Below, piece by piece: positions 16,868 through 25,564 of a stretch of DNA of 64,000 nucleotides (position 1 is the first letter of the stretch; every line of letters starts with the position of its first letter). The notes under the pieces are model-generated. The model did no database searches. It was not told where the DNA came from and worked only from the letters and a program-made list of their open reading frames with translations. Source of the stretch: an uncultured bacterium (GTDB lineage: Bacteria; Bacillota; Clostridia; Oscillospirales; Oscillospiraceae); assembly GCA_945873205.1 (NCBI GenBank), contig CAMCCC010000011.1, positions 1 to 64,000 on the forward strand. The letters run 5' to 3'. A program made the position numbers and the translations under genes.

Positions 16868-19290
16868 TGGCCTCTCTCGATCGCTCCGAAATACTGCTCC
16901 CGCTGGGTCTGATCCAGGTCAAAGAGGGAACAGAGATTGTCGATGTTCAGCTTCTGCCAGTCATAGTCCAGCAGAACCTGCTTCATCTCCTCCACGGCGT
17001 TTTCCCATTCCGCCACGCTGCGGTGAAAGCGGGCGCAGTCCCGCTCCACCTCCGGCCGGACAATGGCGCAGAGCCGGTCGGTTTCGGCAAAGACATTCTC
17101 CACCGTCAGCACACTGCCCATCAGCGCCGCCGCCCGGGTCAGGAAACGGTCTTTGAAGTCCTCGTTTGCCATCAAGGGCACAATGAAGGTGGAGACCTGG
17201 CGGTTCTCCCTGGCGTACTGGCTCATCAGATTCATGTAGACGCTGGCCGGCTCGGAGAAGGTGGCGTCCAGGTCGTAGAACATCATGCGCCACTTTCCGT
17301 CGTTCTCCGTGGAGCGGCAGTAGCGCACGTTGCCGGAGCTCACATCCGTATTGGCGCAGTAGCCCTCCAGAATCAGCCAGTCGATGAGACTGTCCACATC
17401 GAAGATGTCGCAGAAGTGCTGGTAGTTCTCCGGCAGGCTCATGTCGTTGAAGCGGCAGAACTCCACCACCTCATGGTAAAATTCCGAATCCAGGGGCACG
17501 TTGGCCTCCATCACGGTGACGCTGTCCCGGCTGACCCCGGCAAGGCTGGCATACAGCTGCTCATTGGTCTTTTCCTTCAGGGAGTAGATGCCGGAATACA
17601 CGCCGTTGATGTACAGCACGCAGTATTGGCTGCGCTGGTTCACCACCCGGTCCGTGGCCTGGGCGCAAAGCTCCTGGCACAGCTCGTTGCGGATAATGGA
17701 GCGGGGGAAGTCCTGGCCGGAGCGAAGCAGCAGATTGGTGAATTCCGTAACCCCGCCGCCATAGATGTCATAGTCCAGGGTGGCCTGACCGTAGGCGTCC
17801 CGGAAGCGGACAGCCATGTTCTTCTTGGGCAGCACCAGACTGGTCTCCCCGTTCATGGACACGCCACAGCCAATGGTGAAGCCCTCCCCGCCGTCATAGA
17901 GGGACAGGCTGGCCGGCAGCTCAATGCCCTTCTGGCGGCCGTTGTACATGGTGTCGAACTCCCAGGGGCTGTCCGTCAGCAGGCTCAGCACCGGCAGGCT
18001 GTGGTTTTCGTTGAGAATAAAGCTGAGGCTCAGCGTCCGGCTGGGCAGGGCGCCCTCCTCCAGATTCACGGCCCGGATGACGGTGGTCTTATCGATATAG
18101 ATGGGCCCGGTATATTCCTCGCTGTCCGCCGTGGGGGCGGAGCCGTCGGTGGTATAGCGGATGCTGCCGGTGGCGGAGAGCTCCACGGTGATGCCCTCCA
18201 CGTCGTTGAACACCCCGTCCTTGGTGAGGCTTACCGGCTTTTCCGCCACGGTGCGGCTGCCGCCGGTGTTTTCTTCTCCCGGACTGGCGGAGGCAAAGTA
18301 GAACCAGCCGCTCTCCCCCTCCTGCCGGCCATAGCTGGCGTGATAGGGGATGTCCCGCAGGGAGGCAAAGTCCAGCAGCTGCCCCTGACTGTCGGAGAGG
18401 TAGAGCTGCTCATTGCCGTCGTCCAGACCGAAGCCGGTGCTCAGGGTGGTCTCCAGCAGGGGCTGCTCCTGGGTGCAGAACACCAGCCACAGCTCCCCCG
18501 GCTGCAGGGTCTGCTCCGGCAGGCGGAATTTTACCAGGTCATCCCGGTCGTCAGACAGGCAGTAGTCCGACAGCAGCACCGGCTGGTCGGAGACGTTTTT
18601 CAGCTCCACCCAGTCGTAATATTCCCCCATTTGGGGCAGGGTGGAGCGATTAAAGACCACCACCTCGTTGATCGCCAGGGGGCTGTCGCAGCTGAGACTC
18701 TGCTGAAAAGCCTCGTAGCCCGCCCTGCTGTTTTCATAGCCCGGCGTAGGGTACAGGCTTTGCTCATAGCTGCCGTCGGCGCGCAATACCATGGCCACAT
18801 CCCCCTGGCAGTCGCCGCAGAGGGCAGAGGCGATGAGGGTTCCATGCTCATTGCGCAGATAGACCCCCTCATCCCCGGAGAGGGCGAAATCGGTGTGCAG
18901 CTGCTCCCCCTGCCGGTCCTTGCCGGAGGCGAAGAGCAGCAGCCGCTGCCCCGGTTCCAGGCTGGTTTCCGGCAGAGTCCACCCCAGCTTATTCTCCTTG
19001 TCGGATATGGTCCAGCCGGAGAGGGAGACCGTCTCCCCGCTCTGATTGTACAGTTCGATCCAGTCGGAGAAATCCCCGTCCCCGTCCCGGAGGGTGGCCC
19101 GGTTCTTCTCCATAAACTCGCTGATCACCACCTGCCCCAGGCCCCGGTTCCGTTCCTCCGGGCTGAGGGTAGGCGCCGGCGTGGCCGTTGGCGTGGGCGC
19201 AGGGGAGGGCTCCGGCGCCTTTTGGCAGCCAACGCAGAGCAGGGCGGCGGCGATCAGGACAGGTATCCATTTTATTGCTTTCTTGCCCAT
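16864..19290 (-). CDS. CotH-kinase lipoprotein with lamin-tail domains
   Basis: 808 residues. Lipoprotein signal ending CVGC (Cys 22) and a Pro/Thr-rich linker to about 46. Two lamin-tail domains follow (about 50-160 with DWIELYNQSGETVSLSGW; about 190-310 with YDWVELKNVSDQPVLLSDY). Then comes a chitobiase-like C-terminal beta domain (IRYTTDGSAPTADSEEYTG) and a CotH kinase fold from about 435, with LLLRSGQD, NGVYSGIYSLKEK and WRMMFYDLDATF. CotH proteins phosphorylate Ser in spore-coat or secreted proteins. The start at 19290 gives the signal peptide; AAGGA lies upstream. First gene of the four-gene operon. Confidence 0.9.
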   Translation of the reverse strand: MGKKAIKWIPVLIAAALLCVGCQKAPEPSPAPTPTATPAPTLSPEERNRGLGQVVISEFMEKNRATLRDGDGDFSDWIELYNQSGETVSLSGWTISDKENKLGWTLPETSLEPGQRLLLFASGKDRQGEQLHTDFALSGDEGVYLRNEHGTLIASALCGDCQGDVAMVLRADGSYEQSLYPTPGYENSRAGYEAFQQSLSCDSPLAINEVVVFNRSTLPQMGEYYDWVELKNVSDQPVLLSDYCLSDDRDDLVKFRLPEQTLQPGELWLVFCTQEQPLLETTLSTGFGLDDGNEQLYLSDSQGQLLDFASLRDIPYHASYGRQEGESGWFYFASASPGEENTGGSRTVAEKPVSLTKDGVFNDVEGITVELSATGSIRYTTDGSAPTADSEEYTGPIYIDKTTVIRAVNLEEGALPSRTLSLSFILNENHSLPVLSLLTDSPWEFDTMYNGRQKGIELPASLSLYDGGEGFTIGCGVSMNGETSLVLPKKNMAVRFRDAYGQATLDYDIYGGGVTEFTNLLLRSGQDFPRSIIRNELCQELCAQATDRVVNQRSQYCVLYINGVYSGIYSLKEKTNEQLYASLAGVSRDSVTVMEANVPLDSEFYHEVVEFCRFNDMSLPENYQHFCDIFDVDSLIDWLILEGYCANTDVSSGNVRYCRSTENDGKWRMMFYDLDATFSEPASVYMNLMSQYARENRQVSTFIVPLMANEDFKDRFLTRAAALMGSVLTVENVFAETDRLCAIVRPEVERDCARFHRSVAEWENAVEEMKQVLLDYDWQKLNIDNLCSLFDLDQTQREQYFGAIERGQ

Positions 19291-19326
19291 TTTTTCTCGC
19301 TTTCCTTGGACATAAAAATACAGGAT

Positions 19327-19355
19327 ATTATACCGCTTTTCCGTCCGCTCGTCAA
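19327..19355 (-). promoter_or_regulatory. Promoter of the CotH-VTC operon
   Basis: On the - strand: -35 TTGACG (19350-19355), 17-bp spacer, -10 TATAAT (19327-19332). About 30 bases before the CotH start. Confidence 0.85.
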
Positions 19356-19367
19356 TGCGGCGGACTA

Positions 19368-19396
19368 TTGATAATTGCCCGGAGCGCTGATATAAT
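19368..19396 (+). promoter_or_regulatory. Promoter of the asparaginase operon
   Basis: -35 TTGATA (19368), 17-bp spacer, -10 TATAAT (19391). Only 12 bases separate its -35 from the divergent CotH -35. Confidence 0.85.
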
Positions 19397-19429
19397 AATT
19401 CTGTATCACGATTTTTCGGGAGGTAGGCT

Positions 19430-20428
19430 GTGAAAAACATCCTCATGCTGGGTACCGGCGGCACCATTGCCTCGGAGATGACCCCCGACGGGCTGACGCC
19501 GGAGCTGCGGCCGGCCCAGCTTCTGAAATACGTCCCCGCCATCAAAGAGCTGTGCAATGTGGACTGTCTCTCCCTGTTTAACATTGACAGCACCAACATC
19601 ACTCCCCGCCACTGGTGCGCCATGGCCGCCGCCCTGGAAGAAAACTATGACCGTTACGACGGCTTTGTCATCAGCCACGGCACCGACACCATGGCCTACA
19701 CCGCCGCGGCCCTCAGCTACATGGTGCAGGGGGCGGATAAACCCATCATCCTTACCGGTGCTCAGAAGCCTATCAACTATGACTCCACCGACTCCAAGCT
19801 GAACCTGACCGACGCCTTTGTCTGCGCCTGCTCCGAGGAGCTGGCGGGGGTGGACATCGTGTTCAGCGGCAGGGTCATTCTGGGCACCCGGGCCAGAAAG
19901 ACCTGCTCCAAGAGCTTCGCCGCCTTTTCCAGCATCAACTACCCGGACCTGGCCATTTTGCAGGATCACCGGCTGATGCGCTACATCGCGCCGGAACGGC
20001 GGCAGCGGCCCCTCTTTGCCCACAGCCTCTGTGAAAAGGTGGCCCTGGTGAAGATGGTCCCGGGGGCGGAGCCGGAACTGCTGGACTTCCTGCTGGCGCG
20101 AAACGACGCCTTGATTATCGAGTGCTTCGGCGTGGGCGGCCTGCCCTCCTATGACGACAGCCGGCTGTTTGACCTGGTGCAGCGGCACACGGCGGCAGGC
20201 AAGTTCATCGTCATGACCACCCAGGTGCAGAACGAGGGCTCCGACCTGTCGGTGTACTCCGTGGGTCACCGGCTGAAAAGCAACCCCTATGTGCTGGAGG
20301 GCTTTGACATGACCACCGAGGCCGTCTATGCCAAGATGATGTGGATCCTGGCCCAGACCCATGATGTGGATGCGGTGAACCGGCTGTTTTACACCCCGGT
20401 GGCCCATGACATCCTGCGCCGGGCCTGA
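19430..20428 (+). CDS. ansA: Type I L-asparaginase
   Basis: 332 residues. Hydrolyses asparagine to aspartate and ammonia. The two active-site threonine motifs are present: MLGTGGTIAS at 7-16 and SHGTDTMAYTAAALSYM near 84. The length and the lack of a signal peptide fit the cytoplasmic type I enzyme. The GTG start at 19430 follows GGGAGGT. Two flavoprotein genes follow on the same strand with small gaps. Confidence 0.93.
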   Translation: MKNILMLGTGGTIASEMTPDGLTPELRPAQLLKYVPAIKELCNVDCLSLFNIDSTNITPRHWCAMAAALEENYDRYDGFVISHGTDTMAYTAAALSYMVQGADKPIILTGAQKPINYDSTDSKLNLTDAFVCACSEELAGVDIVFSGRVILGTRARKTCSKSFAAFSSINYPDLAILQDHRLMRYIAPERRQRPLFAHSLCEKVALVKMVPGAEPELLDFLLARNDALIIECFGVGGLPSYDDSRLFDLVQRHTAAGKFIVMTTQVQNEGSDLSVYSVGHRLKSNPYVLEGFDMTTEAVYAKMMWILAQTHDVDAVNRLFYTPVAHDILRRA

Positions 20429-20445
20429 GAAAAGGACAGATTTGT

Positions 20446-21657
20446 ATGGAAACTGTAGTTGTGATCGGCGGCGGGGCCGCCGGTATCATGGCGGCCCTGA
20501 CCGCTGCGGAAGTCCCCGGCCGCCGGGTGACCCTGCTGGAGCGGCAGCAGCGCATTGGCCGCAAGCTCCTTGCCACCGGCAACGGCCGCTGCAATCTCAC
20601 CAATACCGGCGCTTCCATTGATAATTACCACGGGGAGCAGGCGGATTTCGCCGCCCCGGCACTGGCCAAATTCACCCCCCAGGACGCGCTGGACTATTTT
20701 CATGCCCTGGGCCTCATGACCGTGGAGGAATACGGCGGCCGGGTCTACCCCCTGTCCAACAGTGCCAACAGCGTGGTGGATGTGCTGCGCTTCGCCTTGG
20801 AGAAAAGCGGAGTGGAGGTCCGCTGCGCCTGCCCGGTGCGCTCCATCGCCCGCCGGGACAGGGGCTACACGGTCGTTACCGATGAGGGCAGCCTCGGGGC
20901 GGATTATCTGATCGTGGCCTGTGGCGGCGCCGCCGGGGCCAAGCTGGGTGGCGTAATGGACGGCTACGAGCTGCTCAAGCCCCTGGGCCATAAGCGCACC
21001 GCCCTGTATCCCGCTCTGGTGCAGCTGATCACCCCGCCGGACTACCCCCGTGCCCTGAAGGGCGTCCGGGCGGACGGCAGTCTGCGGCTGCTGTCCGGCA
21101 GTGAGACGCTGGCTGTGGGAGAGGGTGAGCTGCAATTTACGGACAACGGCCTGTCCGGCCCGGCGGCCTTTGATGTTTCCCGCGCCGCCGCCACCGCCGG
21201 GGAGGGCCTGACCCTGAGCATGAACTTCTTCCGGGAATACAGTGCCGGGCAGGTGCTGGCCCTTTTGAAGCAGCGGCGGGACAGCTACCCGCAGTTGGAA
21301 AGCGCGCAGCTTTTCACCGGGATGCTGCACAACCGGCTGGGGAAGATGCTGGTGAAATACGCCGGTCTGCCCCAGGAGCTGCCTTTGGGCAAGCTCAGTG
21401 ACATTCAGCTGGGACAGGCGGTGCAGGCCGCCGTGGACTTCCGGCTGAAGCTGCTGGGCACCGAGGGCTTTGACCATGCCCAGGTCACCGCCGGAGGCGT
21501 CAAAACCACCGGCTTTAACCCGGAGACCCTGGAGAGCTGGTTCATGCCCGGGCTCTTTGTCTGCGGGGAGCTGCTGGATGTGGACGGCGACTGCGGCGGC
21601 TATAACCTCCAATGGGCCTGGAGCAGCGGCCGTCTGGCGGGGAGGTTGGGAACATGA
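20446..21657 (+). CDS. HI0933/BaiN-family flavoprotein
   Basis: 403 residues. N-terminal FAD-binding Rossmann fold (VVVIGGGAAGIMAALTAAE), then GRKLLATGNGRCNLTN, the hallmark of the HI0933-like family, and a C-terminal FAD segment (LFVCGELLDVDGDCGGYNLQWAWSSG). One clostridial member, BaiN, takes part in bile-acid 7-dehydroxylation, but most members have no known role and none can be given here. It sits 17 bases after ansA and overlaps the next gene by 4 bases. Confidence 0.88.
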   Translation: METVVVIGGGAAGIMAALTAAEVPGRRVTLLERQQRIGRKLLATGNGRCNLTNTGASIDNYHGEQADFAAPALAKFTPQDALDYFHALGLMTVEEYGGRVYPLSNSANSVVDVLRFALEKSGVEVRCACPVRSIARRDRGYTVVTDEGSLGADYLIVACGGAAGAKLGGVMDGYELLKPLGHKRTALYPALVQLITPPDYPRALKGVRADGSLRLLSGSETLAVGEGELQFTDNGLSGPAAFDVSRAAATAGEGLTLSMNFFREYSAGQVLALLKQRRDSYPQLESAQLFTGMLHNRLGKMLVKYAGLPQELPLGKLSDIQLGQAVQAAVDFRLKLLGTEGFDHAQVTAGGVKTTGFNPETLESWFMPGLFVCGELLDVDGDCGGYNLQWAWSSGRLAGRLGT

Positions 21658-23237
21658 TTCTGGTTCGTTCGCTGCGCCTGGAAGTGGGGGAGGAGCTATC
21701 CGCCCTGCAAGGCAAGGCCGCCAAGGCCCTGGGCTGCAAAGCCGGGGAGATCCGGGAGCTTAAGCTGGTAAAGCGCTCCCTGGATGCCCGGAAGAAAAAC
21801 GATATCCATTATGTCTGCGCCGTGGCGGTGGCTGTGGCGGAGGAGGGGCGCTATCTCCGCCGGCCCCGGAAGGATATTGCCGAATACAAGCCCCCGGTTT
21901 ATGAGATTCCTCAGGTTCGTTCCGACCAGCGGCCCGTGGTGGTGGGCTTCGGCCCGGCGGGCATGTTCGCCGCCCTGGTGCTGGCCCGGGCCGGGGTAAA
22001 GCCCATCGTGCTGGAACGGGGCCAGGCCGTGGAGCAGCGGACCGCCGCGGTGGAAGCCTTCCGTCAAGGCGGCGCTTTGGACCCGGAGAGCAACGTCCAG
22101 TTCGGTGAGGGCGGCGCCGGCACCTTTTCCGATGGCAAGCTGAACACCGGCACCCATGACAGGCGCATGGGCTGGGTGCTGCAGGAATTCTATAAGCATG
22201 GCGCAGCCGAGAGCGTCACCTATGACGCCAAGCCCCATGTGGGCACCGACATTCTGGTGGACGTGGTGCGTAATATCCGGCAGGAGGTCATCGCCCTGGG
22301 GGGCGAGGTGCGCTTCGGCGCCCGGTTTGAGCGGCTGGTGATCGAAAACGGGGCCGTCACTGCGGTGGAATACAGCAAAGCCGGCGAAAAGCGGCTGCAA
22401 AGCTGCCGCCATGTGATTTTGGCCCTGGGCCATTCCGCCCGGGACAGTTTCGAACATCTGCTGGAACAAGGCGTCAACATGGAGCGCAAGCCCTTTTCCA
22501 TGGGGGTGCGCATCGAGCACCGGCAAGCGGACATCGACCAGGCCCAGTACGGCCGGGAGCGGGGGGCCCTGCCCCCGGCGGATTACAGTCTCAATGTCCA
22601 CCTGCCCGACGGCAGCAGCGCCTACACCTTCTGTATGTGTCCCGGCGGGCAGGTCTTTGCTGCCGCCTCGGAGGAAGGGGGCGTGGTCACCAACGGCATG
22701 AGCTATTCCCGCCGGGATGGGGACAATGCCAACGCCGCCCTGCTGGTGACATTACACACGGAGGACTTCCCCGGTGATGGGGTTCTGGCCGGGATGTACT
22801 GGCAGCGGGCCATCGAGCGCCGGGCCTATGAAGTCACCGGCAGCTACAAGGCCCCGGCCCAGCTTGTAGGGGACTTTCTGGCCAAGCGGCCCAGCACCGG
22901 CCCCGGCCGGGTGCAGCCCAGCTACGCGCCGGGGGTCTGCTGGGGCGAGCTGCGGCAGGTGCTGCCGGAGAAGATCAGCAGCGTTTTGGCCGCCGCCCTG
23001 CCGGAGCTGGGGAAAAAACTGCGGGGCTTTGACGACGCCGAGGCGGTGCTGACCGGGCCGGAGACCCGCTCTTCCTCCCCGGTGCGCATTCTGCGGGGAG
23101 CCGATCTGCAAGGCTCTTACCGGGGGCTTTACCCCTGCGGCGAGGGGGCGGGCTACGCCGGAGGAATCACCTCCGCGGCGGTGGACGGCCTGCGCTGCGC
23201 CGAGGCGGTGCTGCGGGATTTGGCGGAAAAGGGCTGA
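21654..23237 (+). CDS. FAD-dependent dehydrogenase, COG2509 type
   Basis: 527 residues. A small N-terminal domain (1-90; KLVKRSLDARKKNDI is typical) precedes a Rossmann motif (VVVGFGPAGMFAALVLARAG) and VQFGEGGAGTFSDGKLNTG, diagnostic of this uncharacterised family. The C-terminus (GEGAGYAGGITSAAVDGL) closes the FAD site. The ATG at 21654 overlaps the upstream stop (ATGA) and has GGGAGG before it. Electron partners and substrate are unknown. Confidence 0.88.
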   Translation: MILVRSLRLEVGEELSALQGKAAKALGCKAGEIRELKLVKRSLDARKKNDIHYVCAVAVAVAEEGRYLRRPRKDIAEYKPPVYEIPQVRSDQRPVVVGFGPAGMFAALVLARAGVKPIVLERGQAVEQRTAAVEAFRQGGALDPESNVQFGEGGAGTFSDGKLNTGTHDRRMGWVLQEFYKHGAAESVTYDAKPHVGTDILVDVVRNIRQEVIALGGEVRFGARFERLVIENGAVTAVEYSKAGEKRLQSCRHVILALGHSARDSFEHLLEQGVNMERKPFSMGVRIEHRQADIDQAQYGRERGALPPADYSLNVHLPDGSSAYTFCMCPGGQVFAAASEEGGVVTNGMSYSRRDGDNANAALLVTLHTEDFPGDGVLAGMYWQRAIERRAYEVTGSYKAPAQLVGDFLAKRPSTGPGRVQPSYAPGVCWGELRQVLPEKISSVLAAALPELGKKLRGFDDAEAVLTGPETRSSSPVRILRGADLQGSYRGLYPCGEGAGYAGGITSAAVDGLRCAEAVLRDLAEKG

Positions 23238-23253
23238 AAAGCAGTTTTCTCTC

Positions 23254-23282
23254 TTGCCAAGCAGACATCTTTGGGTTAGAAT
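23254..23282 (+). promoter_or_regulatory. Promoter of xpt
   Basis: -35 TTGCCA (23254), 17-bp spacer, -10 TAGAAT (23277); about 35 bases before the xpt start. Confidence 0.7.
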
Positions 23283-23317
23283 CATTGCAATATTGATAAA
23301 CATAAGGGGACAGAGAT

Positions 23318-23887
23318 ATGGAACTTTTACAGCAGCGGATCCTTTCCGACGGCAAGGTGCTGCCCGGCGGCATTTTAAAGGTGGACGGTTTTCTCAACCA
23401 CCAGATTGACCCTTCCCTGCTCTATGAGATGGCGAAAGAGCTGCAGCGGCTCTACGCCGGGGAGCAGATCAACAAGGTGCTGACCATCGAGGCCTCCGGC
23501 ATCGCCATCGCCACCATGGTGGGCTATGTGCTGGGCTGCCCGCTGGTCTTTGCCAAGAAGAGCAAGACCAAGAACATCTCCAACAACGTCTATTCCGTGG
23601 AGGTGGAGAGCTTCACCCATGGCAACACCAACACGGTGGTGGTGTCCAAGGAGTACATCCAGCCCGGCGACCGGGTGCTGATCGTGGACGATTTCCTGGC
23701 CACCGGCGCGGCTCTGGTGGGGCTGAAGGCCCTGGTGGAGCAGGCGGGTGCCACGGTGGTGGGCGCCGGCATTGCCATTGAAAAGGTGTTCCAGGGCGGC
23801 GGCAATCTGCTGCGGCAGCAGGGCCTGCGCATCGAATCCCTGGCCCGCATCGCCGCCATGAGCGACGACAGTCTCAGCTTCTGCTGA
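23318..23887 (+). CDS. xpt: Xanthine phosphoribosyltransferase
   Basis: 189 residues. Converts xanthine plus PRPP to XMP for purine salvage. The PRPP-binding loop VLIVDDFLATGAAL is near 124-137, and the N-terminus (LKVDGFLNHQIDP) matches Xpt. AGGGGACA precedes the ATG. In Bacillus subtilis xpt is itself under a guanine riboswitch; here no aptamer is seen ahead of xpt, but one follows it and controls the next operon. Confidence 0.95.
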   Translation: MELLQQRILSDGKVLPGGILKVDGFLNHQIDPSLLYEMAKELQRLYAGEQINKVLTIEASGIAIATMVGYVLGCPLVFAKKSKTKNISNNVYSVEVESFTHGNTNTVVVSKEYIQPGDRVLIVDDFLATGAALVGLKALVEQAGATVVGAGIAIEKVFQGGGNLLRQQGLRIESLARIAAMSDDSLSFC

Positions 23888-23913
23888 TTTGTTCAAGTTC
23901 GACAATTTGTTAT

Positions 23914-23962
23914 GGCGAAAAATGTCAAAATCGTACATACGGCCTACTTGACATTTTTCGCC
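23914..23962. repeat. 15-bp inverted repeat overlapping a -35 element
   Basis: Arms GGCGAAAAATGTCAA (23914-23928) and its exact complement (23948-23962), 19 bases apart. The right arm contains the TTGACA of the promoter at 23948. It may be the xpt terminator (no T-run) or an operator. Confidence 0.6.
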
Positions 23963-23976
23963 CTTGCTGGTAATCT
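23948..23976 (+). promoter_or_regulatory. Promoter of the riboswitch-BMP transporter operon
   Basis: -35 TTGACA (23948), 17-bp spacer, -10 TAATCT (23971). Transcription would start about 20-25 bases before the aptamer. Confidence 0.75.
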
Positions 23977-24005
23977 AAATACGCTAAAGTGAATATAAGA
24001 GAGTT

Positions 24006-24074
24006 TTCGATATATACCAAATGATATGGATTTGAAGTTTCTACCCGGGCGCCGTAAATGACCGGACTATCGAA
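24006..24074 (+). promoter_or_regulatory. Purine riboswitch, guanine/hypoxanthine class
   Basis: P1 TTCGATA (24006-24012) pairs with TATCGAA (24068-24074). P2 CAAAT/ATTTG carries loop GATATGG. The J2/3 core AAGTTTCTACC and the L3 stretch CCGTAAATG are conserved. The base that pairs with the ligand is C in GGACTA, marking guanine/hypoxanthine rather than adenine specificity. The expression platform holds two hairpins: 24122-24168, and a small one at 24177-24194. It should switch the BMP importer off when guanine is plentiful. Confidence 0.93.
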
Positions 24075-24121
24075 TGCTTTTCCAAGGGTGAGGCCTTGCT
24101 GCCCGGCCCTTTTCAGGATAT

Positions 24122-24168
24122 TGCATTGGTACCGAATAATTAAATTCGCGCCAATGCATCTTTGTTTT
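24122..24168 (+). terminator. Riboswitch terminator hairpin
   Basis: 8-bp outer stem TGCATTGG/CCAATGCA with an inner CGAAT/ATTCG helix, followed by TCTTTGTTTT. A smaller AACCGC/GCGGTT hairpin with TTTT follows at 24177-24194. Confidence 0.8.
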
Positions 24169-24229
24169 CAGGTCACAACCGCCTGTGCGGTTTTGATAAA
24201 TAACATTATTATAATGAGGAGACCAACGA

Positions 24230-25492
24230 ATGAAAAAGATCATTGCTCTGCTGATGGCTCTGTGCATGGTGTTTGCTCTCTGCGCCTGCGGCGGCTCTCA
24301 GGCCCCCGCTGCCACTGAGGCTCCCGCTGCTGAGGCTCCTGCCGCCGAAGCTCCCGCTGCCGATGCCAATCCCTACGCCGATGTGAAGCTTGGCTTCATC
24401 TTCCTGCATGACGAAAACTCCACCTACGACCTTAACTTCATGAACGCCGCCAAGGAAGCCTGCGCCAACCTGGGCCTGACCGAGGACCAGTACATCTTCC
24501 GCACCAACATCCCCGAGAGCGAAGAGTGCTATGAGGCCGCCTGCGAGCTGGCCGACGATGGCTGCAACATCATCTTTGCAGACTCTTTCGGTCATGAGGA
24601 CTTCATGATCCAGGCCGCCAAGGAGTTCCCCGAGGTTCAGTTCTGCCACGCCACCGGCACCCGCGCCCACACTGAGGGCGTCGCCAACCACCACAACGCT
24701 TTCGCCGCCATCTACGAGGGCCGCTACCTGGCCGGTATTGCCGCCGGTATGAAGCTCAACGAGATGATCGAGGCCGGCCAGTTCACCGCTGACGAGGCCA
24801 AGATCGGCTACGTGGGCGCCTTCACCTACGCCGAAGTGGTTTCCGGTTACACCTCCTTCTTCCTGGGCGCCCGCTCTGTCTGCCCCACCGCCACCATGGA
24901 AGTGACCTTCACCGGCTCCTGGTACGATGAGACCGCCGAGAAGGAAGCCGCCAACAAGCTGATCGACAACGGCTGCAAGCTCATCAGCCAGCATGCTGAC
25001 TCCATGGGCGCTCCCACTGCCTGCGAGACCGCCGGCGTGCCCAACGTTTCCTACAACGGCTCCACCGTTGCCGCCTGCCCCAACACCTTCATCGTCTCCT
25101 CCCGCATCAACTGGGCTCCCTACTATGAGTTCGTGGTCAACGCTGTTGTCAACGGCGAGGAGATCCCCGCTGACTGGACCGGCACCATCGCCACCGGCTC
25201 CGTCCTGCTGACCGAGGTCAACGAGGCCGCCGCTGCCGCCGGCACTGCCGAGGCTATCGAGGCTGCCAAGGCCCAGCTGGTCGCCGGTGAGCTGCACGTC
25301 TTTGACACCGCCGCCTTCACCGTGGGCGGCGAGACCCTCACCAGCTACCTGGCCGACGTTGACACCGACGCCGCCTACGAGGCCGACACCGAGGTCATTG
25401 CCGACGGTTACTTCCACGAGTCCGAGTTCCGCTCCGCTCCTTACTTCGATCTGCAGATCGACGGCATCACCCTGCTGGACACCAAGTTCTGA
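24230..25492 (+). CDS. BMP-family purine/nucleoside-binding lipoprotein
   Basis: 420 residues. Signal peptide with CAC lipobox (Cys 20), then a low-complexity linker of repeated EAPAA units (about 27-44), then a periplasmic-binding fold of the BMP (PnrA) family beginning KLGFIFLHDENSTYDLNF. Members bind nucleosides or nucleobases outside the cell. The guanine riboswitch upstream and the ATPase and two permeases downstream support purine uptake. GAGGAG precedes the ATG. A near-identical linker occurs in the TctC protein at 37066-38076. Confidence 0.92.
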   Translation: MKKIIALLMALCMVFALCACGGSQAPAATEAPAAEAPAAEAPAADANPYADVKLGFIFLHDENSTYDLNFMNAAKEACANLGLTEDQYIFRTNIPESEECYEAACELADDGCNIIFADSFGHEDFMIQAAKEFPEVQFCHATGTRAHTEGVANHHNAFAAIYEGRYLAGIAAGMKLNEMIEAGQFTADEAKIGYVGAFTYAEVVSGYTSFFLGARSVCPTATMEVTFTGSWYDETAEKEAANKLIDNGCKLISQHADSMGAPTACETAGVPNVSYNGSTVAACPNTFIVSSRINWAPYYEFVVNAVVNGEEIPADWTGTIATGSVLLTEVNEAAAAAGTAEAIEAAKAQLVAGELHVFDTAAFTVGGETLTSYLADVDTDAAYEADTEVIADGYFHESEFRSAPYFDLQIDGITLLDTKF

Positions 25493-25515
25493 TTGAACTG
25501 AAACTGCACTTGCAA

Positions 25516-25552
25516 CATATAGGGCACTGATAGCTTGTCAGTGCCCTATATG
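25516..25552 (+). terminator. Intercistronic hairpin 1 after the BMP lipoprotein
   Basis: Perfect 15-bp stem (25516-25530 with 25538-25552), 7-nt loop, no T-run. 24 bases after the stop. Confidence 0.7.
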
Positions 25553-25564
25553 TACCTATGCTGC

